Shown one piece after another: positions 1 to 10,300 of a stretch of 64,000 nt of DNA. The stretch comes from Tannerellaceae bacterium (lineage in GTDB: Bacteria > Bacteroidota > Bacteroidia > Bacteroidales > Tannerellaceae): contig JAIRRS010000057.1 of the NCBI GenBank assembly GCA_031255855.1, forward strand, positions 1 to 64,000, read 5' to 3'. The translations under genes were made by a program, and so were the position numbers. Each line of letters begins with the position of its first letter. Within the stretch, counting starts at the first letter, position 1. The notes under the pieces are model-generated. The model was not told where the DNA came from, searched no databases, and was given only the letters and a program-made list of their open reading frames with translations.

Positions 1-464
1 TGGTTTTCAACTGTTTTGGGCGAAATATTCATTTCTTCCGCTATCTCTTTAAGTTTCTTTCCTTCAATTTTGTGCCTAATAAATATTTCGCGACAACGTT
101 CCGGCAATGTATTTAACGCATTCTCAACGACATGTTCTATACTGCCGTCTTTAAACAGTTCATTATCGAGAATTTCCAGCGAATCGAATTTCATCCGCAA
201 GGTTAACAGATACTCTTCCTGTATGCGCCGGACTGATTTCTGTTGTATTATTTTGCGCCTGAGATGATCGATACAACGGTTCCTGATTGTGGTAAACAGG
301 TAAGCCATTATGTTTACATGACAGGCAAGCGATTCGTATTTTTCATATAATTCCAGAAATACATCTTGTATAACATCTTCGGCGTCGGCTTCAGACATGA
401 CATATTCACGCGCAAAACTCTTCATACGGGAATACCAGTGAATGTAAAATTCGTGAAAGCTCAT
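1..464 (-). CDS. ECF-type RNA polymerase sigma-70 factor, cut by the left window edge
   Basis: Reading leftwards from the ATG at 464 gives an open frame of 154 codons that runs off the window with no stop. It begins MSFHEFYIHWYSRMKSFARE. Region 2 is visible as SEADAEDVIQDVFLELYEKY followed by AYLFTTIRNRCIDHLRR. Region 4 is visible as ALNTLPERCREIFIRHKIEG and then a helix-turn-helix, LKEIAEEMNISPKTVEN. Only the last part of the HTH helix and the tail should be missing. In this phylum such factors usually sit ahead of a FecR anti-sigma factor and a TonB-dependent transporter, which would lie outside the window to the left (inference). The start codon is only 5 bp after the stop of the oxidoreductase gene upstream, so the two are probably co-transcribed. 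Confidence 0.9.
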   Translation of the reverse strand, partial: MSFHEFYIHWYSRMKSFAREYVMSEADAEDVIQDVFLELYEKYESLACHVNIMAYLFTTIRNRCIDHLRRKIIQQKSVRRIQEEYLLTLRMKFDSLEILDNELFKDGSIEHVVENALNTLPERCREIFIRHKIEGKKLKEIAEEMNISPKTVEN

Positions 465-469
465 GACCG

Positions 470-2347
470 TCAGTCTTTAGGCAGCTTCGCGTAGATTAAC
501 CGTAATACGTTTAGACGGGTTGTTTTGCCTGTTTCGATATTTTCCTGTAGTGGTTGTTTGCTTAGCAACTGCCATTGAGTTAATGTTTCGCTGTCTATGG
601 GTTCTTGCAGCCTGGCCTCCCAATCGGGCAGGTATCCTCTTACGCCCATGTATTGTACGAGCGGGAAGTCGGGACTGGTATAGTCCACATCTTTGAAGTA
701 CATTAACGTGGCTTTCTGCCGGATTAATATATCTTGCAATTTAGCTAATGAGACGTTTTGTACGTTCACCTGTTCGTCTATGGCAATAGACGACGCAACT
801 CCCGCGGCCTGTCCTAAAGCCATCCAGCAAGGTTCCATACGAAGTGTTGAGAATCCGATATGCGATCCTGAAACCGGTACGGGAAATAATAAGTTGTCTA
901 TCTCCCCGGAAACCATCACTCCGTAAGGCACTGTATACACAGCCGCGGGGTAACTGAGGAATCCATCCAAATGCACCCGTCCGGTTTCTCTTTTGCGGAC
1001 AGCATGCGAATCCAATGCATAATGGCCGGCGGTAATACTGCTCCGATGGATAGGAGGCCGCTTTCCGATTTGTACCGGAATGGCGTCGTTGGCTGTGAAG
1101 AAATAAAGCCCCTCGAACCTCCTCCCTTCCCTGACGTAGACCTGCCTGGGAAAATGTTCGTTGTCGGTATACTCGTCTTTTGCCAATCCCCATTCTTTCG
1201 CTTCTTTACGAAAGTTGGCGGGGAGTTCCGGATCGTTCTGTGCAAACCAGAAGAGTCCCTCGATATATTCGCGAAGCCGGTGGGCAAATTTATCCCTCCA
1301 TTCCCACGACGAAGTCGGCCAGGGCCAATTCTCTTCGGGCAGGTCGGTGGATATAAAGGCGTCGTGCTGGTTATTGGCGTCGGTTTTTTGATTTGGGAGA
1401 TGAACGATGTTGGTGATTTTGTGGATAGCCCACCTGTCGCCCGGTATCATCGAAGGATTACCGGCTTTTATATGGCGACGGTTTTTTTCCATCATTTCGG
1501 GAGTTACGTCCCTGAACAGGATGTTGGTGTTACGTCCTGTCCATACATCTTCAATGAGGGATACAAATTCCTCCCGGTTATAATGGGCTGGTTTTTTAAT
1601 GGTTACCCTGTTTTCCGGATTATTAGTCAGGCAGAGCCGGTAGTTGTACGATTGCACGGCATTATCCGTTTGGAATGTACTTCCGGCAGCTTCGGTTCCG
1701 CCCCAATACTTATAGACGCGCCCGGCTCCGGGTTCGTTGAACGCCTCTTTTCCTTCCCGCCCGATACGGAAAGGTACGTTGGCTGCTGCTCCGAGGTCGC
1801 CTTCGTAGGTGGCGTCTATAAATAGCTTACCGGTATATTCCTCCGTTTCGCCTGTTTCGCGGTTCAAGAGGCGTATCTTCTCTATCCGGTTGTTACGAAG
1901 TACCATGTTTTCCTTTTCGGCGTCGAATTGGCGCATCATCCGGATCGTAATCTTATCGGCGTGTTCCGCCAGCATATCGTCAAAAACCTTAGCGGCGACC
2001 GACGGTTCAAAGTGGTAGCCGTCACTGCAAACCTTCACTTGCTCCGAATTTGCGCCGTACGTATCTATATAATGCTGCTTTACCCTGTCGGCAAACTCAC
2101 GAAACAGGCCTGTTGTAGCGCCGCGGGTGGCAATATCCGTAGCGCCCAGCCCGTTGGCCGGAAGTCCGCCGGTATGACTGGTGCGTTCCAACACAACGGA
2201 GCGCTTCCCCAATCGCGCCGCTGCAATAGCCGCCATCAATCCTCCGGGATTTCCTCCTACAATTACCAAATCAAAACTACCCTGTCCCCATACGAACGAC
2301 AAACTACAAAGGAACAGTAAACAAAGTGTGGCCAATCTCTTTTTCAT
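470..2347 (-). CDS. Secreted FAD-dependent oxidoreductase (FAD_oxidored-like family)
   Basis: A 625-residue protein with a clear signal peptide (MKKRLATLCLLFLCSLSFVW, cleavage likely after WGQ). A Rossmann dinucleotide-binding motif follows directly: FDLVIVGGNPGGLMAAIAAA, with the glycine-rich turn at about residues 31-36, then an acidic strand end (VVLERTSHTGG). GKLFIDATYEGDLGAAANVP near residues 170-190 is a second FAD-contact motif typical of this family. Bacteroidota carry many secreted members near glycan-degrading enzymes, and their substrates are mostly unknown. The gene is divergent from the GH2 gene across a 258-bp gap and is followed 5 bp later by an ECF sigma factor gene. The exact substrate cannot be inferred. 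Confidence 0.85.
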   Translation of the reverse strand: MKKRLATLCLLFLCSLSFVWGQGSFDLVIVGGNPGGLMAAIAAARLGKRSVVLERTSHTGGLPANGLGATDIATRGATTGLFREFADRVKQHYIDTYGANSEQVKVCSDGYHFEPSVAAKVFDDMLAEHADKITIRMMRQFDAEKENMVLRNNRIEKIRLLNRETGETEEYTGKLFIDATYEGDLGAAANVPFRIGREGKEAFNEPGAGRVYKYWGGTEAAGSTFQTDNAVQSYNYRLCLTNNPENRVTIKKPAHYNREEFVSLIEDVWTGRNTNILFRDVTPEMMEKNRRHIKAGNPSMIPGDRWAIHKITNIVHLPNQKTDANNQHDAFISTDLPEENWPWPTSSWEWRDKFAHRLREYIEGLFWFAQNDPELPANFRKEAKEWGLAKDEYTDNEHFPRQVYVREGRRFEGLYFFTANDAIPVQIGKRPPIHRSSITAGHYALDSHAVRKRETGRVHLDGFLSYPAAVYTVPYGVMVSGEIDNLLFPVPVSGSHIGFSTLRMEPCWMALGQAAGVASSIAIDEQVNVQNVSLAKLQDILIRQKATLMYFKDVDYTSPDFPLVQYMGVRGYLPDWEARLQEPIDSETLTQWQLLSKQPLQENIETGKTTRLNVLRLIYAKLPKD

Positions 2348-2412
2348 AAAATGTGCAATTTTTAAACAATAGTCTGTTATAATTTCAAGGAGCTGTTTGA
2401 ATTATTAAAAAA

Positions 2413-2474
2413 GGCAGAAAGAGTACTATGTCTGTTTAATGCGACTCAAACAATACAGTTCCGATCTTTCTGCC
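2413..2474. promoter_or_regulatory. Long-spaced perfect inverted repeat in a divergent intergenic region
   Basis: GGCAGAAAGA at 2413-2422 and its exact reverse complement TCTTTCTGCC at 2465-2474 are separated by 42 nt. They lie between the FAD oxidoreductase (start 2347) and the GH2 enzyme (start 2606). The arms could be paired operator half-sites or a hairpin in either leader. A box TATATTTA at 2569-2576, one mismatch from TAnnTTTG, may be the GH2 promoter -7 element. Confidence 0.4.
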
Positions 2475-2605
2475 AAGCGTGGGCAAGTTATCAAAAAAAT
2501 AATTCATGTCCAAAAAAGTAAATAGGATTTACAAGAGATATCTATTTTCTCATATTAGTAAGAAGTCGTATATTTATAGCTTATTTAGACTAAATTGAAA
2601 AGATC

Positions 2606-5008
2606 ATGAATAAAAAAGTATTCCTACCGGCACTCCTCGCCTTACTCCTCCTGACGAATGGATACGCCCAGGTTTCGTTCGGAACACCCGGGAAAATAAA
2701 CAAAGATTGGTATTTCACATTGAAAAACATCGAAGACAGACCTGTTTCAACATTTGATGATTCGTGGCAAAAAACAGACTTACCCCACGACTGGAGTGTA
2801 AGGGAACCACTAAGTCCCACATTGGCAAGCGCCACAGGCTATCTTCCCGGCGGTATCGGCTGGTATGGAAAAATCCTATTTGTCCCGCAGGAGAAACAGG
2901 GAGAGAAACTCTTCCTCTATTTTGAAGGCGTTTACAACCGAAGTGAAGTATTTATTAATGGAAATTCTTTAGGGAAACGCCCTAATGGCTACCTATCATT
3001 TATGTACGACGCCACCCCTTATGTTCAATATGGGCAAGATAATTACATAACAGTACGTGTTGACCATAGCCAGCATGCCGATTCCCGATGGTATACGGGT
3101 TCCGGCATCTATCGCAATGTCTGGGCCATATATTCCAACCCTGTCCACATCGCGCAATGGGGAGTATATGCCTATCCGGTTGTCGAAAAAAACAAAGGCA
3201 TATTGAAAGTGGAAGTGGAAATAGAAAACGAATCAGCCGCTCAATCCACATTAACTGTCGTAAGTGAATTGTATGACCCCCACGGAGCAAAAGTGGCAAG
3301 CCGTTCCAACAAGGCGAATGTCGCCTCCGGCGCAAAAAGTAAGATTAACGTCGATTTGCGGGTGACTAAACCTTCCCTGTGGAGTATAGACACCCCGGCA
3401 TGTTATACACTTCTGACAAAAATCCTGAAAGATGGAAAGGAAATAGACCGAACGTCTACAACTACCGGTTTCCGCACGTTCACGTTCGACCCCGGCAAAG
3501 GTTTTGCTTTAAATGGGCAATGGATAAAGATGAAAGGGGTATGTATCCATCACGACGCCGGAGTATTGGGCGCCGCCGTCCCCCGGGAAGTATGGAGACA
3601 ACGGCTGCTTACACTAAAGGATATAGGATGCAACGCCATACGCACCAGCCATAACCCGCAAGCTCCCGATTTGTATGAATTATGCGATGAACTCGGAATG
3701 TTGGTGCTGGATGAAGCCTTTGACGAGTGGGAATTTCCGAAACGCAAATGGATTAAAGGATGGAATGTCGGCGAGCCGCTTTTCCAAGGCTCTTATGACT
3801 TTTTCGAAGAATGGGCCGAGCGTGACTTGGCGGATATGGTGCGCCGTGACAGAAATCACCTGTCTGTTTTCGCCTGGAGTATTGGGAATGAAGTAGATTA
3901 TCCGAACGACCCTTACTCCCACCCGGTTCTCGACGGAGGAAAAGATACCGGATTCACCCAACCTATGTTCGGGGGATATAAAAAAGACGCTCCCGATGCT
4001 ATACGCCTCGGCAGTATTGCGAAACGCCTTGTAAAGGTAATAAAGGACTATGACAAATCACGCCCAACCACAGCAGGTCTTGCCGGGGTAGCCATGTCGA
4101 ACCAGACGGAATATCCCGGCGCGTTAGATATCGCCGGCTATAATTATACGGAAAGTTTCTATATCAGCGACCATGAAAAATACCCGGATAGAGTGATTTA
4201 TGGAAGCGAAAACGGCCATAGCGTAGAAGCTTGGAAAGCCGTAACAAACCATGAACACATCTTTGGGCAATTCCTGTGGACGGGTATTGATTATCTGGGA
4301 GAATCCGGTCGTTGGCCCTCGCGCGGATTTTATACCGGCCTTATTGATTTCGGAGGTTTTATTAAGCCGAGAGGCTATTTCCGCCAATCTTTATGGTCTG
4401 GCAAACCCATGTCGTATATCGGCGCTTATCCGATTTCGCAACAGGGGACAAAATTCCTGTCGCAGGACGCCTGGCCTATATGGAATTACGAAGTTGATCA
4501 AACAATCCGCGTCGTTTGTTATACCAATGCGACGCAAGCGCGTCTGGAATTAAACGGCCAACTTATAGGCGAGACAAAGCCTTACGACGACAAAACGGGC
4601 ATTATCCACTGGGATATACCTTTCCGGCCGGGAAAACTGGAAGTTGTCGGATTGGATCACACAGGAAAAGAAAGGTCTCGTTATGCCCTTCAGACATCTT
4701 CCCGCCCATATGAAATTAACGTGGAAAAAATATCCAAAGACGGAGATTTGGCTTGTATCGTGTTACAAATCGTAGATGAAAAAGGCATTCCGGTCATGCT
4801 TTCCGACAACGAAATAACCTGCAATATTCAGGGGCCTGCTCGTCTTTTAGGATTAGAAGCCAGTAACAATCATGATATGACCGATTATACGGACAATAAA
4901 CACCGGGTATTCCACGGTCGTATTCTCGCCTATATACAAATTGCCGGAGAGGTCGAAATACGCTTTACTTCTCCGTGGCTCAAAGGGGTTTCGGTTTCTT
5001 TGGATTAA
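2606..5008 (+). CDS. Glycoside hydrolase family 2 enzyme (beta-galactosidase-like)
   Basis: An 800-residue secreted enzyme. The signal peptide is MNKKVFLPALLALLLLTNGY, ending near AQ. Domains in order: GH2 sugar-binding jelly roll (about 28-195, with WQKTDLPHDWSVREP), Ig-like GH2 domain (about 196-290), TIM barrel (about 297-590), a DUF4982-like domain (about 600-690) and a C-terminal GH2 C5-like domain (about 700-800). The acid/base is expected at E429 in SIGNEVDYPND and the nucleophile at E535 in YGSENGHS. GYLPGGIGWYGK and ICHHDAG-like motifs (VCIHHDAGVLG) are typical of Bacteroidota beta-galactosidases. The substrate cannot be fixed, since GH2 also holds beta-mannosidases and beta-glucuronidases. 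The stop lies 1 bp from the convergent tamL stop. Confidence 0.92.
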   Translation: MNKKVFLPALLALLLLTNGYAQVSFGTPGKINKDWYFTLKNIEDRPVSTFDDSWQKTDLPHDWSVREPLSPTLASATGYLPGGIGWYGKILFVPQEKQGEKLFLYFEGVYNRSEVFINGNSLGKRPNGYLSFMYDATPYVQYGQDNYITVRVDHSQHADSRWYTGSGIYRNVWAIYSNPVHIAQWGVYAYPVVEKNKGILKVEVEIENESAAQSTLTVVSELYDPHGAKVASRSNKANVASGAKSKINVDLRVTKPSLWSIDTPACYTLLTKILKDGKEIDRTSTTTGFRTFTFDPGKGFALNGQWIKMKGVCIHHDAGVLGAAVPREVWRQRLLTLKDIGCNAIRTSHNPQAPDLYELCDELGMLVLDEAFDEWEFPKRKWIKGWNVGEPLFQGSYDFFEEWAERDLADMVRRDRNHLSVFAWSIGNEVDYPNDPYSHPVLDGGKDTGFTQPMFGGYKKDAPDAIRLGSIAKRLVKVIKDYDKSRPTTAGLAGVAMSNQTEYPGALDIAGYNYTESFYISDHEKYPDRVIYGSENGHSVEAWKAVTNHEHIFGQFLWTGIDYLGESGRWPSRGFYTGLIDFGGFIKPRGYFRQSLWSGKPMSYIGAYPISQQGTKFLSQDAWPIWNYEVDQTIRVVCYTNATQARLELNGQLIGETKPYDDKTGIIHWDIPFRPGKLEVVGLDHTGKERSRYALQTSSRPYEINVEKISKDGDLACIVLQIVDEKGIPVMLSDNEITCNIQGPARLLGLEASNNHDMTDYTDNKHRVFHGRILAYIQIAGEVEIRFTSPWLKGVSVSLD

Positions 5009-5009
5009 A

Positions 5010-7364
5010 TCAAAACGGATAACCGATAGCCAGGTGCCAGGCTCTACTCGATTTCTGCTTGAACGGGTTACTGTTGAAATAACCACTTTTACCTGTTTCG
5101 TAAGGGACATGCAAGGCCAGACCAACGTCTAAACGAACAACAAGGAAAGAGAGGTCATAACGTAGCCCTACACCCGTGCCGGTGGCCAAATCATTGAAAA
5201 AATCGCCTTTTCTCATACGGCTACCGGGACGGTCAGCGTCTTCACGTATCAGCCAAATACCTCCACTATCCAAAAAGACAGCTCCATTCAGGTCGCCGGC
5301 TATTCTAAAACGGTATTCCAGATTGGCTTCCAACTTCAAATCGCCTGTACGGTCTATAAAAGCATACGGGTTAGGCTTCCCATTTTCCAATAAAGGAGGA
5401 TTATAACGACCGGGGCCGATACTGCGGATGGTAAAGGCTCGTATACTGTTTGCGCCTCCCACAAAGAATTGTTCATTATAAGGAGAAATACGTGCATTTC
5501 CGTAACTATAAATCGCTCCAATCCCCAAGCGTCCGACCAGACGGTTATTTCGGTCTATTTGATAATTATACCTGACTTCGGAAGTTCCTTTAATAAACTG
5601 TGAATAAGGACTGCCCAAAAACGCCTTTTCTTCTTTCCCGAAGTCATTGCCGGCAATGGCAGCAATTCCGCTAATTATATTCCCGGACTGCGTAACGGAT
5701 GTTTGCCACCAGAACTGGTTACGTTTGCTTTTCGCGTTGTCGTCATATGTGAAGGTATAGTCCATTGCCGGAATAAACTGGTCTTGTAAGCTAATATAAA
5801 GCCCCCTGTTCTCTTTGGCTATCCCCTCAAACAAATCAGTAGGGTATAATTTATTATACGTCAATCTGAAAGGGGTGATTGTATGGCGGGTCGTAATCGT
5901 AGGCTGGAAATCATATTCCATACTGCCGCCCAATGAAAGCATCCGGAAGAATTTAGCCCGGTTCAACAGGTCTGCGCTTATACGGAACGTTGTCGTGGCG
6001 GGCTGACTCAAATTCCTGTACATATACTTGGGGAAAAGTAAAAAAGGTACGGTAAGCGTTGAACTTATACCCAATTCGTAACTATTAATTTTAGAGGCGC
6101 TTTCCCCTCCGTGATTACCGGTATTCCATTCATGGGAACCTTTTAATTGTACGCCAAATAATTCTCCTCCTCTTAATGCATTTCGTTTAGTTACGCTGAA
6201 TATTGCCCCGGGCCCCAGATAGTCGTTACTTTTCGTAGCCACATTAAACTCAAGCTCCCCATCCAGAGGTAGGTCGTAGACTGCATTCACCCGGACATCC
6301 AGTACATTATTCCGTCCTCTCCCGGATGTATCCCGGAGGGTATATTGGAATTCCGAATAATTAAAGACGCTCAGACGTGAAATCCCGGTTTGTGTCCGCT
6401 GTTGTTCTTCTTGTTTGTAAAGGTCACCGGACTTAAACGTAAACCGTCCGTATAATATGCGCGGACGAATTCTTAACTTCCCCTGATGATAGATCTTCAT
6501 ATCCCGGAACCGAACGGTATCAACGGGTTTTCCTTCATCAAAACCGCGAATATTAACGACTACATCTCCTATCGTGTACGGACGTAAGGCATTAAAGGGC
6601 AACCCGTCTTTCCGCTTCACACGCAACCATACTTTCCCCGGCGCCTGCAACGTATCCGCTTCATACACCAGAAAGTCCGGGCGGAAATAGTAAAAACCGT
6701 TGTTTCTCAAAAGAGCGGATATCCGTTGGCGTTCAGCATCCAGTTTCACTACACTAAAGGGGTCGCCTTCATGCAGCAAACGTTTATTCATGGTTGCCTT
6801 TATCAGGGTATCTGCATAATGCCGCATATGCATATACTGGATACTGTCGTATGTATATCCATGGTTTAATTCCAATGTGTAGCTGATTTTTGCTTTTCTC
6901 TTATTCTTTTTATCAGGGATGACTTCATAATCGGCCGTCCCGTCAAAATAGCCGTTTTCCCTCAATAGATTATGCGCAACAGAGGCTCGTACTTTAGGAT
7001 TCACAGTGGTGATAAATACGGGTTTGGAGGCAAATCTGTTAAATATCCACCTGCCAATCTTTCCTTTTTTATTGACAAAAGCATTATAAATCCACAACCC
7101 CACCGGCAGAGGTATCCGATTCGTGGAACTGCCGAATAATGAATTATTGGGGGGATACGACAGGGCAGACTCTACTTCTTCCAGTGCGTCTTCAACCGCC
7201 TGGATTTTCTCATAATCAGCCACTTTTATCTTCTTTATACCTGTATACAAGACTTCTCCTTCTGGCAAATTCCGGGTGGTCGAACAGGCAGCCAACATAC
7301 ATAGGATAAACCCGTATAAAGGCAATCGTTTCAATTTATTCATCATCAGACGCTTGTTGTTCAT
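5010..7364 (-). CDS. tamL: TamL, lipoprotein TamA/BamA-family outer-membrane barrel protein
   Basis: A 784-residue Omp85-superfamily protein. The N-terminus carries a lipobox (CMLAACSTT, Cys27 from the first ATG). This is the lipid-anchored TamA form described in Bacteroidetes as TamL. POTRA-like repeats fill about residues 45-350, followed by a 16-strand-type barrel to an aromatic C-terminus (HLAIGYPF) that works as the beta-signal. The barrel includes GGANSIRAFTIRSIGPGRYN, the conserved Omp85 L6 region with its VRGF-like element, here IRAF. The gene overlaps the tamB stop by 29 bp if it starts at 7364. An alternative ATG at 7343 would cut the overlap to 8 bp and give a shorter n-region. It should act with TamB in outer-membrane assembly or lipid transport between the membranes. 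Confidence 0.9.
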   Translation of the reverse strand: MNNKRLMMNKLKRLPLYGFILCMLAACSTTRNLPEGEVLYTGIKKIKVADYEKIQAVEDALEEVESALSYPPNNSLFGSSTNRIPLPVGLWIYNAFVNKKGKIGRWIFNRFASKPVFITTVNPKVRASVAHNLLRENGYFDGTADYEVIPDKKNKRKAKISYTLELNHGYTYDSIQYMHMRHYADTLIKATMNKRLLHEGDPFSVVKLDAERQRISALLRNNGFYYFRPDFLVYEADTLQAPGKVWLRVKRKDGLPFNALRPYTIGDVVVNIRGFDEGKPVDTVRFRDMKIYHQGKLRIRPRILYGRFTFKSGDLYKQEEQQRTQTGISRLSVFNYSEFQYTLRDTSGRGRNNVLDVRVNAVYDLPLDGELEFNVATKSNDYLGPGAIFSVTKRNALRGGELFGVQLKGSHEWNTGNHGGESASKINSYELGISSTLTVPFLLFPKYMYRNLSQPATTTFRISADLLNRAKFFRMLSLGGSMEYDFQPTITTRHTITPFRLTYNKLYPTDLFEGIAKENRGLYISLQDQFIPAMDYTFTYDDNAKSKRNQFWWQTSVTQSGNIISGIAAIAGNDFGKEEKAFLGSPYSQFIKGTSEVRYNYQIDRNNRLVGRLGIGAIYSYGNARISPYNEQFFVGGANSIRAFTIRSIGPGRYNPPLLENGKPNPYAFIDRTGDLKLEANLEYRFRIAGDLNGAVFLDSGGIWLIREDADRPGSRMRKGDFFNDLATGTGVGLRYDLSFLVVRLDVGLALHVPYETGKSGYFNSNPFKQKSSRAWHLAIGYPF

Positions 7365-10300
7365 TCTCTATTGCTTGTCGCTCATTTTCTCCCTCTTCCA
7401 CGGGTTTTACTTTTTTTCTCCTGAAATCAAACAGTTCACGTAATTTCTTCATTTTCCTACGGAAAACAACACCCGCTCCGGTTTCTGTAATTTCTCCTTC
7501 CAGTACACTGATATAGTTTCGGTCGTGGAATAATTTGACATTTGTACTTCCTGCCCGATCCAACCTGTATTCTACGGAAACATTATCGAGGAATGACTCT
7601 TTTTCCTGCGTATTTCCGCCTGTTGAAACTCGCCCTCCTACGACTACCCGGATTCGGTCATTATAAAACCGGCGTGCAAACTGGAATGAAAAGTCGCGTT
7701 TTGTATTACCGTCTTGTTCATAGGTATCCATGCCGAAACTGAGATCCACAGACTTAAGGGCGCCGCCTGCGATATTGTTTATTTCACTGGAAAGGAAACT
7801 ATTCAACGCGCTGTTCACATCCAGATTCATGCCTCCGCTGCCGCCCCCGTACAAGTACGAACCGGTGACCATCAGGGCTACCGCTTGTTTGGAGCGTTCC
7901 TCTGTTCCCATGGAAGCCAGATCATTTTCAATCGCGCCGTCTTCGGCGGAAATAATAAATTTGGGTTGCATGTTCTCCAACCGGTCATTTATCTGAAGCC
8001 CAACATTGAAATAGACCATCCGTGAAGACGTTTCTCCCACTGTTTTGGCCGATACTCTCATTCGTTCTGTTGCCTTGACATGAATCAGGGGGTTCGCTAC
8101 TTCACCGTCCCACCGGATATAACTGCCTTGTGCTATATGAAACTCTTTCAGTGGGATTACCGGCAGTTTATAATTCAGCAATCCTTCGTCGAACATATAG
8201 CGGCCGTTCAACACCATGTCTCCCTGTGGCGTATACTGGAATGACAAATCTCCGCCTCCCGTTACTTCGGCATAATTGGATTGATCGGGCGTCAGGTCAA
8301 CCCGTAGCCGGACAATCGGGTCGATATGTAAAACCATTAGCATATCAACTCCTCCCAAAGGGAGGGGCGCCTGTCGTGGACGCATCCGGAACACGGTATC
8401 TGCAAAAGAAGTAAACGTTACCAATCCGTCCAGCCTGTCCTCCACCGCCAAGGGTGAATCCGTCAACACGTAAGTGGCATTTGTTCCTCCCAACAGATGG
8501 ATATCGCCACGCACGGCCAACGCGTCGAGCGGGCCTTTTAAAGTCGCGGACAAATCAACTAAGACTTTTCCGTAAACAACACTTTCCGGCGTCCGGCGTG
8601 TATCAAGCAATTGCAGACTCCCGGCTGTCAAACGCATATCTGCCATCATCCGCGAAAGATTTGAAAAATCTATATCCCCTCCCAATGTCAACGGGTTACG
8701 ATTGGCTGCGTATACAGTATAATTATTGAAAGTCATGATACTGTTTTTTATCTTTATCGTATCATGGCTTATACGGAATTCGGAGTTGGCCGAATTGACA
8801 AAAACAGCGCTGCTGTCCAACTGTAGGTATCCGTTTACCTTAGGGGCGGAGGTAGAACCGCTCACCAGCAACCGGCTATTCAACATTCCGCTTAATGTCG
8901 CCATATTATCGGGAACAAAAGGACTCAACATCGACAGCGGCAATGCGGTAATATCCACATGCCCATCCAGGTTATTGACCGTGTCATCCGGACGATAAAC
9001 GGCTGTGACCGTGGCCGTCTCCTGCTCATCCCGCGACAGGTGTGCGTCTACTTGGTGACTTCCGTCGTCCAAAGGCAGATAAACACCATTGAGCATGAGT
9101 TCGCCTATCCGCCCATCCCGAAAAAACAAATTATCTGCATAGGCGTCCAACACCACCAAGAAAGCCTCGTCGGTAGGAGCGTACCTGACGTCGGCGCTGA
9201 AAATCCCCGCCATAGCCGGTATCTGAGGGAAACCGCCGGAAACAACGCCCAAATCAATCTGGCTGAGTTCGGCATGTAGTTCCGGATAGCCCTCCTCGGT
9301 ATCAACCGTATGGAGCCACAAGGATGCGTTCTTCAGTCCTGAAAAGCGGACATTCGCGTCTATTTCCTTCATATTCCTGAAGCGGATATAGTTGTTGGGA
9401 TTCAGTGTGAATTTATTAAACGCGATGATTTGCTCTTCCGGAAAAAAGTGAACCAGCAGACCTACCGAGTCTTTAACCACACGGACTCCCATCGATAAAC
9501 CCACTGAGTCCTTATCATTTTTGTATAGCAGATAAGCATCTGCGTATTTATATTGGACGGCGCCATTTATATGTGCCGTAAACGGAGGTTGCTGCCTGTA
9601 TCTGTTCTTATACACATCGGCGCGATATAACAACCCGGCCGAGTCTGTCCGGATGGAAGCCTGGATAGTATCAATCTTAAACGCGTCATGGTGCAACGTA
9701 TAAATATGGGCGTCCATCAACAACCCGTCTTCGGGTGAAGTGCTGGCTTCCAAACGCAGGCTGCTGAATCCCATATAGCTTTGTTGGAATAGGTTGTATA
9801 TCGGGTTGTCATTCCCGGCTGTAACCACCAAATTCATATCCGGAAAAGAGGGTCTCAATGCGGCAATGTCTATGGTTGAGTCTTGTTGCAGTTGTGCACT
9901 AATTTCATTCGCAATAATACGTACCTTATCGGTTATGCCCGTCAATTCGGCATTTCCCGTCAAAACAATCCCAAGGTCTCCCGCATGCAAGGATATGCGG
10001 GTCGTATCCTGGTCTGTACGTGCAAGGAGCGCCAGCATCTTCGGGCGGTAAGATTGGCTGTCCGTCCGTATTTCCCAGTTCCCTATTGTCAAGTCTGCTC
10101 TATGGGTTTTTTGCCAATCACTTTCTGCCTGCCCAAACAGTTGAAGCGAAGTCGATAGCGGAGTATCCATCAAGCGTAAAGCATACAAATCTATGCTGCC
10201 GATATCCGCAATCAAAGTTGCTTTCACTTCTTCTTTATAAATAGACCCTTCAAGTGTGACATCCAGGTTCATGGCCGGATGTGCGCTACTCAATTCCAGT

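Noticed and set aside
971..1825. 284-codon rightward open frame
   Set aside because: Shadow of the FAD oxidoreductase gene on the opposite strand.
5009..5009. Terminator between the convergent GH2 and tamL genes
   Set aside because: Only one base separates the stops and no hairpin with a T run was seen; termination must occur within one of the genes.
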